Positions 38,579 through 52,200 of a DNA stretch of 64,000 nt are shown here, in pieces. Source of the DNA: Pampus argenteus (Eukaryota; Chordata; Actinopteri; Scombriformes; Stromateidae); contig CM072876.1 in assembly GCA_036937835.1 (NCBI GenBank), positions 6,567,001 to 6,631,000 on the forward strand, given 5' to 3'. Each line of letters starts with the position of its first letter. The stretch's first letter is position 1. The notes beneath the pieces were generated by a model that was not told the origin of the DNA, did no database searches, and saw only the letters and a list, made by a program, of their open reading frames with translations. The translations under genes were made by a program, and so were the position numbers.

Positions 38579-38591
38579 CACACACACACAC
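38532..38591. repeat. (CA)n microsatellite, about 30 units
   Basis: The longest CA tract in the window, with a single CG interruption near 38571. The plus- and minus-strand frames over it (His/Thr or Val/Cys runs) are products of the repeat. Confidence 0.95.
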
Positions 38592-41500
38592 CTTGAGAGA
38601 GCAGAATTATTACTAAACAAGGCACAGAATAAGGACCATGCTTCGCTGGTTTCTAGCTCTGAGCTTATTTTGGCATTAATACAAAATGTATGAGAACTTA
38701 ACTTACTTGTGTGACATCTTACAAAAAAAATAAGATTTATTTTCAATTTTATTATATTCGGCGGGGGCATCTGCAGTTATTGATTTGTGTGATTGTCATC
38801 CATAGTTGTTAACGAGGATGTGCTGACAATGAATTAGGGGTATAACAGCATTTGCATGTTAACTGCAAGTTATCACCGTGATTCTTATTCAAATATGGGA
38901 ACCCATTCATTTATAATGTGTCACATTTAAATCTCTTCACTTCACTGTGATCTTGAGGTCCCTGGAGAGCCCACAGTTATAACAGTATACGTGCTCCGAC
39001 TGATTTATATCAAATATGGGGTTGATAGAAATCACAAGGTTTGTGGACATATGTGTCTTGTTAATACCTCAATTTAATTAGAGCGTCATTTAGCATGTCT
39101 CATATAGCCTAATCTCTTTGTAAAAAGATATGGACGAGCAAAGGGAGTTACATATGGAGCGATAAATTTCCTCGTACTTTTCGGAAAGTGATGACACCCT
39201 CCAGCCACTGAAAGGATGACTGAATGACTCAGCCGGAGGTGGTGGCTATTGGAAATAAAAGATAAGATGCAGTTACTATAGCATGTTCAGAGAATCTGGC
39301 TGTCAAATCTTTTTCTCTGTAAATTCAATTAAAATGTCATACTTGTGTTGGTCCATGCATAACGGCAGGTTGTATTAAATATTTTTTTCTAAGAGAGGGG
39401 AGTACAGGGGAGGCGGGGGAGGTTGGCCAGTCGAGTGGTCGCCCTGTGAGTACACTACACATGTGGCAGAGCTGCCAGGAAGTTCAAAGAAAGTTTGGTT
39501 GTCTTTACACTATGCTGGACCTTTACAGTGTAGCAGTTTTTATTTGTAGAGTACATTCACAAACATACAGGACACCCCTTACTTACTACTTCGAGCTGAT
39601 TATCTTTGTTGAAGGTTATCTCATTTGTTATTTACTGCAAAGTCAGTATATGTATGTCATTTGCTGCAGTCTACTATATACATAAATAAGAAAAAAGGAT
39701 CTGTGTAATGCTAAATAATAATAATACTAGTCATAAATTCTGATGGGAACGATGTGACAAGATTTTCTGATGTCCTACATGTTCCCTCCATTCACAGCAC
39801 TGTGTCATCTTGCCATCTTGATTAAATTATTTGGGATCAGCTGCCGAAAAAATGTGAACCAGACTTTTCATCCACACACACACACTGTGCTTGCATATCA
39901 TACACAGCTGTTTCACCACACTGTGCTGTTTTTTTTGTGCAATGCTTGCAAAATACTTCGGCTTAAGCTTTGTGGGTGTGTAGAGGTTCATACCGGAGTA
40001 ATACTGTAGTATTTTTTTTCCCAAATCGGCACAATATTGATATTGAAAAATCTGACCAAAAAAATGGTATTATGTTTATTTGTTTATGTCAACACGTCCT
40101 ACTCTGCTACTGCCTTCCAAAAATCCTCATCCCCGAGCAGAGACAGGCGATGTTCACTCTATTATGTTCTGAAAAGACTAAATGAACAAGCCAAGCCCTT
40201 TAAATGGCTTTCCATGTAAGGCTATTTTTAAAACAGCAAACACATTGTCAACCAAATTGGGGCGTTTAAATCTGCTTGTTGTTTTTCTCACTCTGTTTTT
40301 TTCACCAGTGGCTGTAAATACACAGCAAAGATAGGAGCCCACCTTTACTTTGAAATGCTTTTGTCTTGCTCGCAATTAAATAATCACAGTAAAAGCCAGT
40401 AGAAAGCACATAGATTTTAGTGTTTCTGAGTGACAGATAGCGATTGACAGTGTCTGGATGTTATGAGAGGCAGCATTTTCTCTTTTTTTGGCATCAGAGT
40501 TTGATGTGTTTTGTTTTCTTGTCTATTTTTCCAGTCTTTGTGTCTTTGCAGAGCCTGCCTTTTCTCAAGGAGATGTGTTTTTTTCATTACAGACAAAACA
40601 AATTTCTCAGAGGAATTGCTGGAGATTCAAGCTATTCACACAGGCATTCACCTGACAGTGATATCACATGTCTTCTTTGTGTTTGCCTTCGCCTTGTTCT
40701 CTACAATAAAGTGCATCATCGCATGCTTACAGTATTGTAGATGTACATTTTCATGATGTAAGTACATAAAGGAATTAATGTGTTAAAATGTTTATTTTTG
40801 TTATTTATTTTTTTATTCAGATATTGAACATTACAGAAGTGTTGAATGCACAATAATCAGCGAATAATTTCATTTATTGTAATTCCTGCAGTATATTAAC
40901 AGATAATTGCTGACATAAAAACTCACTGTAGATATGCTATAATTGTCAAAATACTAAAATTGGATTAGCGCATTTACCTTCCTATAAAAACACGTTTGTG
41001 TTTTACTTTGAATAGAATTCAGCTAAATCAAATCTTTCAGAGGAGGTGTGTCAACAATACCTTTTGCCATTGTTTGGCATTTCAGCTAAGTCATAGGGGC
41101 CATGTTATGGGAAGTGACAGACTTCTGCAGAAATGAATGAGCCTCCAGTGTTCTGTGTCTGTCGAACAAGAGGCGAGAGTCTCTGTGCTGAGAGATAAAT
41201 TTAGGAGAGAAAATGTCAACTTCTGTTGTGTGCTACATTTGAAATACACCAGAGATGTGAAGGTGAGGCCAGAGCGGCGTCTCTTGGTTAGGCACGCACA
41301 CACTCACCCACGCACACACACACATACAAAGAAAGAAAGAAAACCATCTACAGTATTACAGCGTTTGACTCTTCTATCAGTGTTGTAAAAAAGAAAAGTT
41401 TTGACCCTTTTTAATTTAAAATTTTTTTGTGTCAGATTTTACAAGATCACACTTGTTACCTTAGAGAGAAAAAAAAAGGTTCATCCTAAAAAAGCATTAT

Positions 41501-41655
41501 ATATATTCTAATGTTATTTTCAATTGTCCTGATTATCACTACTAAATACTCATTCATTTTTAGAATTTTAACCTTTTAAATGCCAGTTTTTGACAGAAAC
41601 AGGGAAGGGGAATTGTGAACTGCAGTACAATATTATTCCTCTCCCTCAAGCTGCA

Positions 41656-41678
41656 AACACACACACACACACACACCA
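41656..41678. repeat. (AC)n microsatellite
   Basis: About 11 AC units in upstream DNA. Confidence 0.9.
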
Positions 41679-42690
41679 CTCTCCAACATCCATATTAACA
41701 CACACATCATTTCAGTTGCATACATTTGCTACATTGGCCTGAATAATACAGCAACAATGCCTCTAGTGAAAACTAAGAAAATAGCATTTATTTGCCCCAT
41801 AGGGCAAACATGTGAAAATAGCCCAGTCTGGTGGAAAAAAGTCAAAACTACAGCGTTAAAGCCAGGGATCTACAGTAGATTGAAAGCCTTGATAGAACAG
41901 AATGCATTTTAATGGGTCTCAATGGGGACATTTTTGTCCATAAGGATGTGTGCGTCTATATTTTCGCTACACAGTTTAACATATTAGAAACTTATCTATA
42001 CTTTTGCCACAAATTCGTGAGACAAGCTAGTCACTATAGCAACACGGCGCGACATATTATCTTCGGACCAGATGTCGGCTTGTAATACAGCAGACTGATT
42101 AGTTTGATGGAATATTAGCATACGGACAGTGTCAGTGTCCCTGGATGAAATTACACTGGCCAAATATGTTGTCCTCAATGAAACGGTGAGGCGTCAAGCT
42201 AATAAAAAGGCAAGCGTTATGATTAACATTTCTTTTAGCATAGCACAAAAGGATTATTTATGAGAAGCTGGGCAGAAGATCAAGGGATACAAGTCCTTCT
42301 GCTGGCCACGCGCTTTCTTGTCCCAAGGATGGACATTGTTGTATCTCTGCATGTACTCCAGTCTTTCATATCATGGGCAGGCAGGGGTATATTAACAGTG
42401 ATTACAGATTGTTGGTGCTACCCTGTCTATCTGTTTGTCTATATGTGGATCCATAGGACAAGGCATTTCTAAATTTCTTTAATTTGCTTTTTTCATAGTG
42501 CTAAATGCCAGATGAATTGTCTACATGCTTCTATGCTATTTCTAAATCCCTCTACCACCACCGACTCTTTCATCAACATCATCTGATATGAGAGGAAAAT
42601 GAGACGCAAAAAGAGCGAGTGTGACATTTGCTTGATGATCTCAAGCTAATTGCGAAGGAGCCTCACACTCTGTTCACGTTGCCTGCGTGC

Positions 42691-42762
42691 ACACCCACAC
42701 ACACACACATATAGACACACACACATACACACACACACATAGACACACACACACACACACAG
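42691..42762. repeat. Interrupted (CA)n with ATAG insertions
   Basis: CA runs are broken at intervals by ATATAG and CATAG. This suggests an older repeat with local duplication of an interrupted unit. Confidence 0.9.
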
Positions 42763-45700
42763 ATTGCGAAAAAGTTTAAATGGATTGGTTTCATTTGCCT
42801 CTGAGGCTGTTTGCATTGTTGTTGACATGATAATACAGAGCCTCTGGCTGATATTAGATTGCCTTGGAGATGAAAGCATGCAACTTCATTTTTATGCCTT
42901 TTCACAAATGTTACAATATTTGTAAAAAAAAAAAAAAAAAAATCAAAGGACAACCCAGAAGATGAATGAAAAAGAGGAGAATAGTAATGATTATGTGGTC
43001 TACCACAAGTGAATAAACCACTTTAGAGCCATTTAGAAGCCCCTCCCTGAGCATTGACCGTGTTTTTTTTTTCTTCTTCACTCCAGACTCGTAGAACCAG
43101 GGGAGTTGGTCAATTTATCATACATAACAAATGCATTGACACATGCTTGCAGTGGCCCAGAAACCCACAAACAGTAACAAAAAGCACAGCCATTTAAAAC
43201 GGATACACTATACAACATTCAGCTCAACATATGGGGCAGTTTAACATCATTTTCCCATGGGGGGAGATGTAATACATTTAACTTTTTCCTCTACGGCCTT
43301 GTTATCAGAGGGCCTATAAATAACAAGACAGGATCAGTCAGTTTAGGAACGCTGGATTAACAGTGACACGTTCTGCGTTAGGTTTTGTTTTCTTAACTTT
43401 TGGCCGGCCTGCTTTAAACAGACATATGGAGGGAAGCTGCACTCCGTTCTCTGCCCCTAATGAATGTGCGGTCTATTGGATGCTATACCGATACACCATC
43501 AAAGAGAATGATCATCAGTGGTGCACACTTCATTTACTTCCTCATTTCTCTTTCGTATATATTCCCTTTGCCTTCCTCTCCCTGTCGCTCGCTCACTCTC
43601 TGTTTGTTGCTCTCACCCTCTTGTTCCTTTCTCACTCTTCCTCTCTTTCCATTCGGGCATGAGTAGCATACCTTATTTCGGCTGCATTAGGACCACTCTA
43701 ATCTGTGTGGCAGGGTGGAATGGGATGTTCAATGGCTTTTTCTCGTTTCCTGGCTGAGAGGGCCGTGTAATGTGCTAATGGACTCCATGGATGCTGCCTG
43801 ACCCCCATGGTAGCGCGTGCAGAGTCAGGGCTCACAGCTTCCACTCCCATTTGCTACTATCTCAGCTAAACAAGTCCAGCTTCATGGGAATCTTTTTATA
43901 GTTGCAGAGAGACTGGCCATCCACTTCTAAGGTCAGTAGAGCTTCCCGTGTGAGAGGTCTGAACTCAGTTTGCGGCATGTCTGTGTGCTGTTCTCGTAAT
44001 AGGTTTAGATAGACACACACTCTGACATAAAACTGTTAGGTACTGGTGCATTATCAGCAGCCACGTGGATCTATGTATCAGACAGTTTTAAAAGCATCCA
44101 GAAAACTCATTTACCTGAATGCATCTACTGAATGAAAACAAAGGCGCCGAACATATGACTGACTAGAAGACTGTGAAGCAGCTGGGGGGTTAAAGTTTTG
44201 ACTGAAGTACACTGCAGAGAGCTAACTTACTTCATAAAATCTGGTCTAATGGTAGATGTGAAGACTTTTGTACTCCTTTTTTTTTGTGCAGATCAGTTGC
44301 AAAGGAGTATTATCTTAAATATACCTCCGCAGGGGCAAAGGAGAACAAATGTGAAAACAGCCACAAATCTATGAGACAAAGGTACAAACATGAAGTCAAT
44401 ATGACAGCAGCTCCTCTGCTCTGCAGGAGCTCATGTTGTTCATGACATGTTGTCTGTGACATTGTTTAGATGCCGACTGGGTTCTTCATTATGAAGCTTG
44501 CAGGGCAGAGATTGGTGTCTTACTATTACTCTACTAAAAGCAATGAGAGAGGTCTTATTCTAGACCAGTGTGAGCTTGGCACCTCATCAAGTGGTTCAGC
44601 AGTTTGCATCCAATGTGAGCTTAATCTGATCCCTACACATTATAATATAGATAATTTTCTCAATCTCGTTTCTCTCCTTGATATAACTGAAAAGTGACTA
44701 GAAGAGGTTCAGTTCCCCTGAGAACTATTCTAGGAAACGTAGCGAGTCGCTGTCTAAAGACGAACCAGGTCGATTCAACAAAAATTGAAACGACATTGTT
44801 ACATTTTCTTGAACATAAACGGCAGAAGGTATGTTTCTGACCTCATGAGTTGATGGCTACGCTGTAGTAAGACTTTAAATTATATGCAGTGATTAGTTCA
44901 TGAGGAAAAAAAAGAAGGAGCTGGGTCTGCTCTTGGATCTTAATCCTCAGGAATCATTTATTTCTTTGGCCCATGGCCTAACCTTCTGCAAATGCCATTG
45001 CAATCTGTAAACCTCAGATGTTCTGGTAAACAACAGACAAACAAGCAGAAGTGAAAACATCTCCTGCTTGGCAGAGATGATAATTGGAAACAACTTGGAC
45101 CTCTTGTACAGCACTGTGTGATGTGGCCTTTGTTAAGGCTAGAATAAGGGTGGGGGGAAAAAAAAAATCAAATCTTGTACAGAAAACAATGATGGATGAT
45201 CACTGTGACCTGGACCCTGTTAACATTTTATTGTTGTAAAAAAATGCTTGCTGAAGGAAAATGTTTTACCTTAACAGCTCTGTTCAATGTCCGTCATCAC
45301 ATTTAAAGAGCTTGAAGAAAATCATTATTACATTTCAGAGCCGGATTTCTGCCTGAATCGGCGTAACATCTTACAACATCTTATTCCGGGGCCTTAAAAG
45401 CACCAATACCGTTAGTGACGCATGTATAACATTTTTTAATTGTTTTCTGACTACTCTGAAAAGTGTCTTAGCTTTTCCCTAAAGCCATTCTGGTGACCAC
45501 ATGCAACGCGCAGAGCCAAATAGGCAGCCAGGGGCAGTGTGACATTGGGAATCAAGATACACACAGAAACCCTTTAGACTTTTCATTTTATCGCAGGTGA
45601 TCACTAATTGAACCACTGGGTCATAAATGGCATCTGGTGACAAATGTTTTCGTCTTTCAAACTTCTCGCACTGACTTTTGGAAAAAAGAAAAAAAAAATC

Positions 45701-47937
45701 AGGATTTACACATATGACAAATGACACCACAATTAAAACACATAATTTAAGATGTGTATCAGGAGTGAATAGCATATATCGCTATAAGAAATATAATTAC
45801 GCAGTATGACGAGATTACTTCAGGGATAATGGAAAATACATCTGAAATGTGCTTCCAATAAAAATGATTTTAAAAAAAATGAATCCTTAATGATTTATCA
45901 TGCTGTACATTTTTCAATAGGACTTCCAGATAATCCACAACAATTGTGTTGACTATTTCACAGTCGCTGAGAGACCATTGTTACTGTTACATGTCCCAAT
46001 TAAGGAATGACCTTTAGCCGGTAATACTTTCAAGTGCCGCCTCTTGGGGACCGGTACGCTATAAATCAATACTGTAGTTTGCCCGTCTATACTTCGTCAT
46101 CTTTAAAGTCACCTTTCACTCCTTGAAGCTGTCATGTAGTCAACTATCCCCAGAGACGCTCCCTGAGGCCCGCCTGACCCCCCACGCTCTGAAGAAGAAG
46201 CAGCTCTGATGCAGAAGAAGAAACAAAGCTGACTTTTTTATTCTCTCTCTGTCTTTTGTCTTCTTTTCATAATCCACAAATCCTGCATTTTTCATCAGTG
46301 ACATGGACCCTGGTTTGTATGTCCAGTACTTGTAGGACTATTGAAAGACATGCATTCATTTAGTATTTCACTGCCCTTAGCAGTCCACACCTTTAGTGTT
46401 TTGTTGATGTTGCATATTGAATGTGTCAGACACCAACATAAATGCTTAGTTAGCTCAACATTCGTTCGTGTGAGGTTGTGATCTTGGGTGTGCATTGTAT
46501 TGTATGTCTAACTTTGAGATACACACGTTGTTCTGACTTGACAGATAAACGTAACAGTTAAAGAAACAGGAAGTAATAAAAATAAATCTTAGAAATAAAG
46601 TCGAGTGCCAGTTCTTTTCTTCACAGCCTGGGCATACAGCAAAGTTTGGCGTCAGCAGTTTTAAACTCTAGCAGATCCATTGATGGCTCCATCTTTACAA
46701 ACAGCCAGTCATTGTTAAAAAAAAAAAAACACAAAAATATTAGATTCTAGTAGAGGTTTCAGGCAATGTGCAGAAATGAAAAAAATGGTAAAAAATGATG
46801 CTCAAGACAAAGAATAAATTTGACACAATTATATATAACATGTCAGGTATATTTCCCTCACTGTACTGTAGGTGCTGCATTATATATAATAGTGCATTTG
46901 AAATTTTGGAAGACGACCTTTATTCAGATATACGTATAAAGTGCACCGTTCACTGACATTTGCATAGAACTTTTTCCTCTACCTGATTTGATATTAATCT
47001 GTTACACATGAAGGTCAGTTTTTTTTTTTTTTTTCTTCATTTGAAATTGTCAAGAAGCAATTTAAACCCTTAGAGGACACTTTCTTTGCCAGACACCTGC
47101 TGCATTAAAAAGGGAAAAGTTCCACATCTGCCCTTCGACTTTCTAAATTGCAATGTCCTTAAAGTTTCTTGAGGACGTGAACAAGGAGACTGAAAATTAA
47201 TGAAAAAAAAAAAAAAAGCCAGTCTCTTGATGAGTTAATATTCCTTTTAGTCTTTTTCATATTTCTTGAGAGATGATATTTGAAATTGAAATAGCACCTC
47301 TGGAATTTTCTTATTTGCGCTGACAGTTTTCATTATCAAACCTGAAATGCGTTTTGTATTCTCTTGGCTTTGTCATAGCCTTTATGAAGTTAATGCTGTC
47401 TGGTCTGTCAGTGATAAAGTGTGAGAGTTGAGAAATACCACCAAGCTCATTTTATAGGTGGGAATGTGGTCCATCATAATGGGAATATAAAGCATTTCAA
47501 TGGGCTGCCTTAGACAGCTTAGACCTTTTTTTGAAAGCATGTGAAAAGAAATGTCCACTACTTTCATAGAACTAATCCTGCAACATTGGCTCATATGTGG
47601 TTTTTTTGTTGTTGTTGTTGTTTTTTTTACTCTATGCTTCAAAATACAAAGCAGATTTCCAGAATTTAAGAAAAAGAAAGCCAGTATTTTTCTTCAGTTC
47701 TACATCAGTTTTCATCATCAGTCATTGTTGGTGCATTTGGAGGAAATTCAATTATCAAAAAAAGAAAAAAAAAAAAGTTTCTGTCCGTTTTGACTTAATG
47801 ATTCTGAGCTGGTTTCTCTCCTAGACAAGTGACAGTATTTTTTTTCCCACTTGTCTTCCTTCCTTTGAAGCTTTCTCACTTCCTGACTTATATCTTTAAA
47901 ACATTTTTGCTCATATTTATATTTTATTGTTTCGTGT

Positions 47938-47984
47938 CATCAGCATGTTAGCATCGTCACTGTGAGCACGTTAGCATGCTGATG
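47938..47984. repeat. Teleost GTTAGCAT-type dispersed repeat fragment
   Basis: CATCAGCATG (47938-47947) is mirrored by its exact reverse complement CATGCTGATG (47975-47984), and GTTAGCAT occurs twice between and within the arms. The wording matches, from memory, a short palindromic repeat scattered widely in percomorph fish DNA. The block is short and the assignment is by recognition only. Confidence 0.5.
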
Positions 47985-48194
47985 AATACAGCCTCACAAA
48001 GCTCGGTTGTCGGTTCGACTCTTCACACAGAACGTGAAACGAGTTATGGATAAAGTTAAAGACTGAGCTGGCACGAATTGACGCACTTCCACAAGAGTTC
48101 CAAAAGTACGGAGGTGGGATTGGAAAGAAGACAGACTGGAGGGAAAGTTATTTTCTGAGTGCAGTCTGGTGAATTCAATCAGAAGTTGAACTCA

Positions 48195-48218
48195 ACACAC
48201 ACACACACACACACACAC
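48195..48218. repeat. (CA)n microsatellite
   Basis: Twelve CA units in upstream DNA. Confidence 0.95.
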
Positions 48219-50331
48219 GGTCGGTGCACCTGCTGCTAGCTAGCTTGCGGCTAACGTAGAGTTGGTACATTGGCTGGCAGATAAACAGCTGTGGCGTAGG
48301 ACGCTCAGTGCTTTGGCTGCCTGCGTCTGCATCCACCAACGTACTGGGTCACCGTCTCTCAGGCAGCAGCACCTGATGTTGAACATAAAAATCCGGCGAG
48401 AAAGAACAATGACAGCTTGATCGACTCAGAGAGGGATGTAATTAAGCCACCGGTGTGCCTGACGAGTGCATAAAGTGGCAGATCCAGCCTCGCTGTCAGC
48501 CCTTTCTCAACCTCTACCTTTTAATGCGATTGGAGGCTTAATTAAGCCCGAGATGCTTCCTCCCATGACTCCCTTACAACAGGCTCACAGGCAACTGAAG
48601 TGACTAACTTAACACTTTTATTTTCTCTGTTCTGTGTTTGTCATTTTGTTCTCTGATAGGATGTCCTCTCTGCTGCCTGCATGAAAATAATATGATTTAG
48701 ATTTTAGATCTTTAAATTACATGTATACACATACTTAATAGTATAATTTAAATCTTAATAGAGTCATTATTGGCTAGCCTAGATATCTCATAACAGCTGT
48801 ACACGTTATTTACACGACTTTCCGAGAATATCCTCTATCCTTTAATCACCCTGACACCGTGATTGATTTCTCTGTGTTTTCATGCCTTGACTGCTGCTAA
48901 CGCCCTGAACACCTGTCTCACCCAGTAGAATAAAACTGTCTGTTATGCTGCTAAGCAACAGTAAATTATCTTTAGCCCCTCCAGTGCAGTGCGAGACTGA
49001 TTTAAATGTTATTTTGCAGCACGCGTCGAACAAGAGCTTGATTATATCTCTGTTCTCTTCAGTAACCTGTCATGAGTATAAATGCAGATTGATATCCACG
49101 GACAGTAGTCGGTGTCATGCTGCTTTTTTTCACATATCCCTTTATATGCTACCCTCGGTTGGCTTAGTGTTCCTTTTTTTATGACACACAATGAGTTGTT
49201 CTTTTTCCAACGCTCGATTTATTGGATTAATGTATAAGCACTAGTACTCTTACTGAGAAGAAGAGGATATCTGCAAACAAAAACAGCAACTGGACAATTC
49301 TGCACAACCACACGTGCGTTCGATGCCAACATTTTTTAAATTGCTTCCTGCAACAACTAGAAAGTGTCTCCATATTAATTGAACACGCAGTCACATTTTA
49401 GTGTGTCAGTGGGCTATTTGTACCCGCTTTATCCCTTCCAAAATGGCAGTCTGGATTATGCAACATTTGGAAGTAACAGCGAGCTGGACGTGTGGGCCGT
49501 CCCATCAAGCCACTGCCTAACAAGCAGACAAGTGGCTAAAATAGCTACCTGCCATGGTTTGTCTAAAGTGGCACTCAGACACACACACAGCTACAGAGTG
49601 CCTCTACACCCACGGCGCTCACATCACTGGACACCAGATGGACATCAGTGACGGAAAGAAAAGTACAAGTCCAGAGCTCCAAACCATGCATGAAATCCCC
49701 AAACACTTAAGAAAAAAAGTTTTTTCTTTGATGAATACAGCAGTATATCATTGCATTGAGATGCCCGCTGGAGCCAAATATGCAGTATGATCACACACGC
49801 TTTGCATATCTAATCAGATAAATATATAAAATACAGTAAATCCATTATCCCCAAGCTGCAGAAGGACTAGAAAATCCCCAGCAGTGATACTGATGCTCTC
49901 TGAAGCTCATAGCTCCAGGCAAGGCTTATGAAGCCGATTGTCCGAGAAATACATGACCCATCATGCTAGATTTTATGGTTATATTGAGTTCTTCTGTATA
50001 ACCTGATGATAAGAACCATATATGAGTATCTGTTTCTGCACAGAAATTAATAGGTAATCTGGTGAATTGAGAGCACGTCAGGACATTCTCATTCCCAGGA
50101 TATCAAATACCAACAATTTAGAGACAAACAGGCGGGTAGCCAGTGCAATTATTTCATTTGGGCCTTATGACCAGCCGTAGATAGCAGACGCTTTCCTTTT
50201 TATTGTCAAAGCATTTGATTTATTGATTGCGGTCAGGATGTGTAGATAATTTCAACAAATATAAATAGAAAATGCTTCCTATATGTTCATATTTTGGAAC
50301 CACCAATGTTGAATGTACTTTAAGGAGTACA

Positions 50332-50355
50332 GATATATATATATATATATATATA
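50332..50355. repeat. (AT)n microsatellite
   Basis: About 12 AT units in upstream DNA. Confidence 0.95.
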
Positions 50356-51419
50356 CAGAGTGTACCCGACAAGAATACTGGCATCTTGAATAGGGCTGTA
50401 TTTGCTGCAGAAACTACCAGCTATTAATTGTTAATAGTAGAGACTGCTGATGGTGTGAATATACAGAGGACTGTACGATTAAAAAAGAAAACATTTTTTT
50501 AGTATTGACAAAAGTGTGGGGTTGGCCATTAAAATTCAAACTTTCGCAAAACAAGTCACATCGGAGCTAAAACACTAATGTGAAAATATGTGTCGGAGTT
50601 GATTGGTGATATTTGCAAGTTTAATAAGATGAAATTTTATGCTCTTAATTTGCCTAATTTTGCACCTGTGAAGCAATTAGGAGTGACATTACCGTGCTAT
50701 GTGACAATAATCAATTTAATGATCACACAGTCAAAATGAAAATGCGTCCAATTAAGAGCATTACACTGGTTACACAGTGACCATTTTCATTTGGCTTGGT
50801 GTGACGATATAAACAAGAGTGATGTGAACATAAATCAATATAAACCTGCACACTGTATACACAGAATATGAAGAAACGCTGTGTTGATGTAATGATGTTT
50901 CAGTTTCCTAGCAACGGAACATATTCAACACTCTTCTTCTGTCTTAGTTTTTTTTTTCATTATGGTTGCAGATGACTGTATGACCAGCAGCAAACCCAAC
51001 CTCTGATTAAAATCAGACACTACATAGCACTTCAGAAGAGGCAGAAAAAAACAAAAAAACATGTATATTATGTGTTCTGGTCTAAATATACACACCAACG
51101 TGGATTTCGCCTCCACCAATCTCCTGCTGTTTCGTCACCACATTTGTGCATGACTTGCTGCACAAAGACAAAATCAGTGTCTCGGGTTTGGAAAGAAAAC
51201 AGCTCCGTGAGAGGAGCTCATAAAGAGGTTTAGCTGTCTGCTGGTGAGGTAAAAGAGGTAATATTGGCGTTTAAATCTCTGTAATAGTACTGTATATAAA
51301 TGGGGGAAAATAGAGTGTTAATAATGGATAAAAACAGACTGATCTATTCACAATAGTCAGGTAATATCATGTTTACATGTAACATTTTCCTGATTCATGA
51401 TTATTGCACAGAAACTACC

Positions 51420-51850
51420 ATGTGGTTTCAGGTTAGAAATTACAGTGTATGACCTAAAGAGTTACCTATTACCTCTTTATTTCCCCTTTTCATCAAATGA
51501 TTGCCCCACCCACAGTATTGTTACCTCCAGTAATCGATGTTATGCTAGTATCCTGATATTATTGGGGAAAATAATACCCTGCTATAACCTGATTATTAAC
51601 AGATAACCCTATTATTCAATTATTATTGAGATGCTCCGCCCCATTAGCACCTTGAGACGTTTTTATACATCATTATCCTCCTGCGTTTGCCCCATAATTA
51701 CCCCATTACAAAAAATGAAAGCCCATTATTAACACAAGTCACATTGTTTTAACAAAGATATCATTTCCTCTGTGATTACCATGGTGCTACCACAGAGTTA
51801 TCCAGATTTTCCCAAGATATTAACCCCGTGTTACCTTGTTAAAACTCAGC
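51420..51850. repeat. Degenerate ATTACC/ATAACC-rich repeat
   Basis: Over about 430 bp the plus strand repeatedly uses ATTACC, ATAACC, CCCCATTA and ATTATTA words, for example TTACCTATTACC near 51463, ATAACCCTATTATTC near 51602 and ATAATTACCCCATTA near 51695. The spacing is irregular. It resembles an old interspersed or satellite-derived repeat rather than coding DNA; no family is assigned. Confidence 0.4.
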
Positions 51851-52145
51851 TGGAATGGAAAGTGCTACTGACGTTTCATTTTTCTGCAAGGTACTATTTT
51901 GTTAGCGCGTGAACCAAATCAAAGCACCGCACAGACTCACTTCAGAGAAGCAGATAAATGTCTACAGATGTGAAGGACTTTGTGTAAGTCCGCCAAATGA
52001 CCACCATGCCCTCTCAGGAGAATCCAACAAATTGCTCTACTTCCTGATTTCTATGGCAAACTCCATTTCCATCACAGTGTGATTTTGGATAGGAGCCTCG
52101 GTATCACCCTGTCTGCCATCTGTCTCTCCAATATGGAGGTTTAGT

Positions 52146-52200
52146 TATTTATTTATTTATTTATTTTGTTGTTGTTGTTTTTGATTTTTTTTTTTTTTAC
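52146..52200. repeat. (TTTA)n, (GTT)n and poly-T low-complexity block
   Basis: Five to six ATTT units run into four GTT units and then a T-run. This is simple sequence with no evidence of a retroposon body. Confidence 0.85.

Noticed and set aside
38269..38616. 115-aa frame with His/Thr repeat, and its minus-strand Val/Cys counterpart
   Set aside because: Both are created by the (CA)n microsatellite at 38532-38591.
42646..42953. Val/Cys-rich minus-strand frames
   Set aside because: Products of the interrupted (CA)n tract at 42691-42762 and an A-run.
43360..43760. Overlapping 68-99 aa plus-strand frames rich in Leu/Ser/Pro
   Set aside because: They translate a pyrimidine-rich stretch (about 43540-43655) in several frames at once, the mark of low-complexity DNA.
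48005..48025. GGTTCGACTC word resembling a tRNA B box
   Set aside because: No A box at the proper distance and no cloverleaf arms could be drawn; not called as a tRNA.
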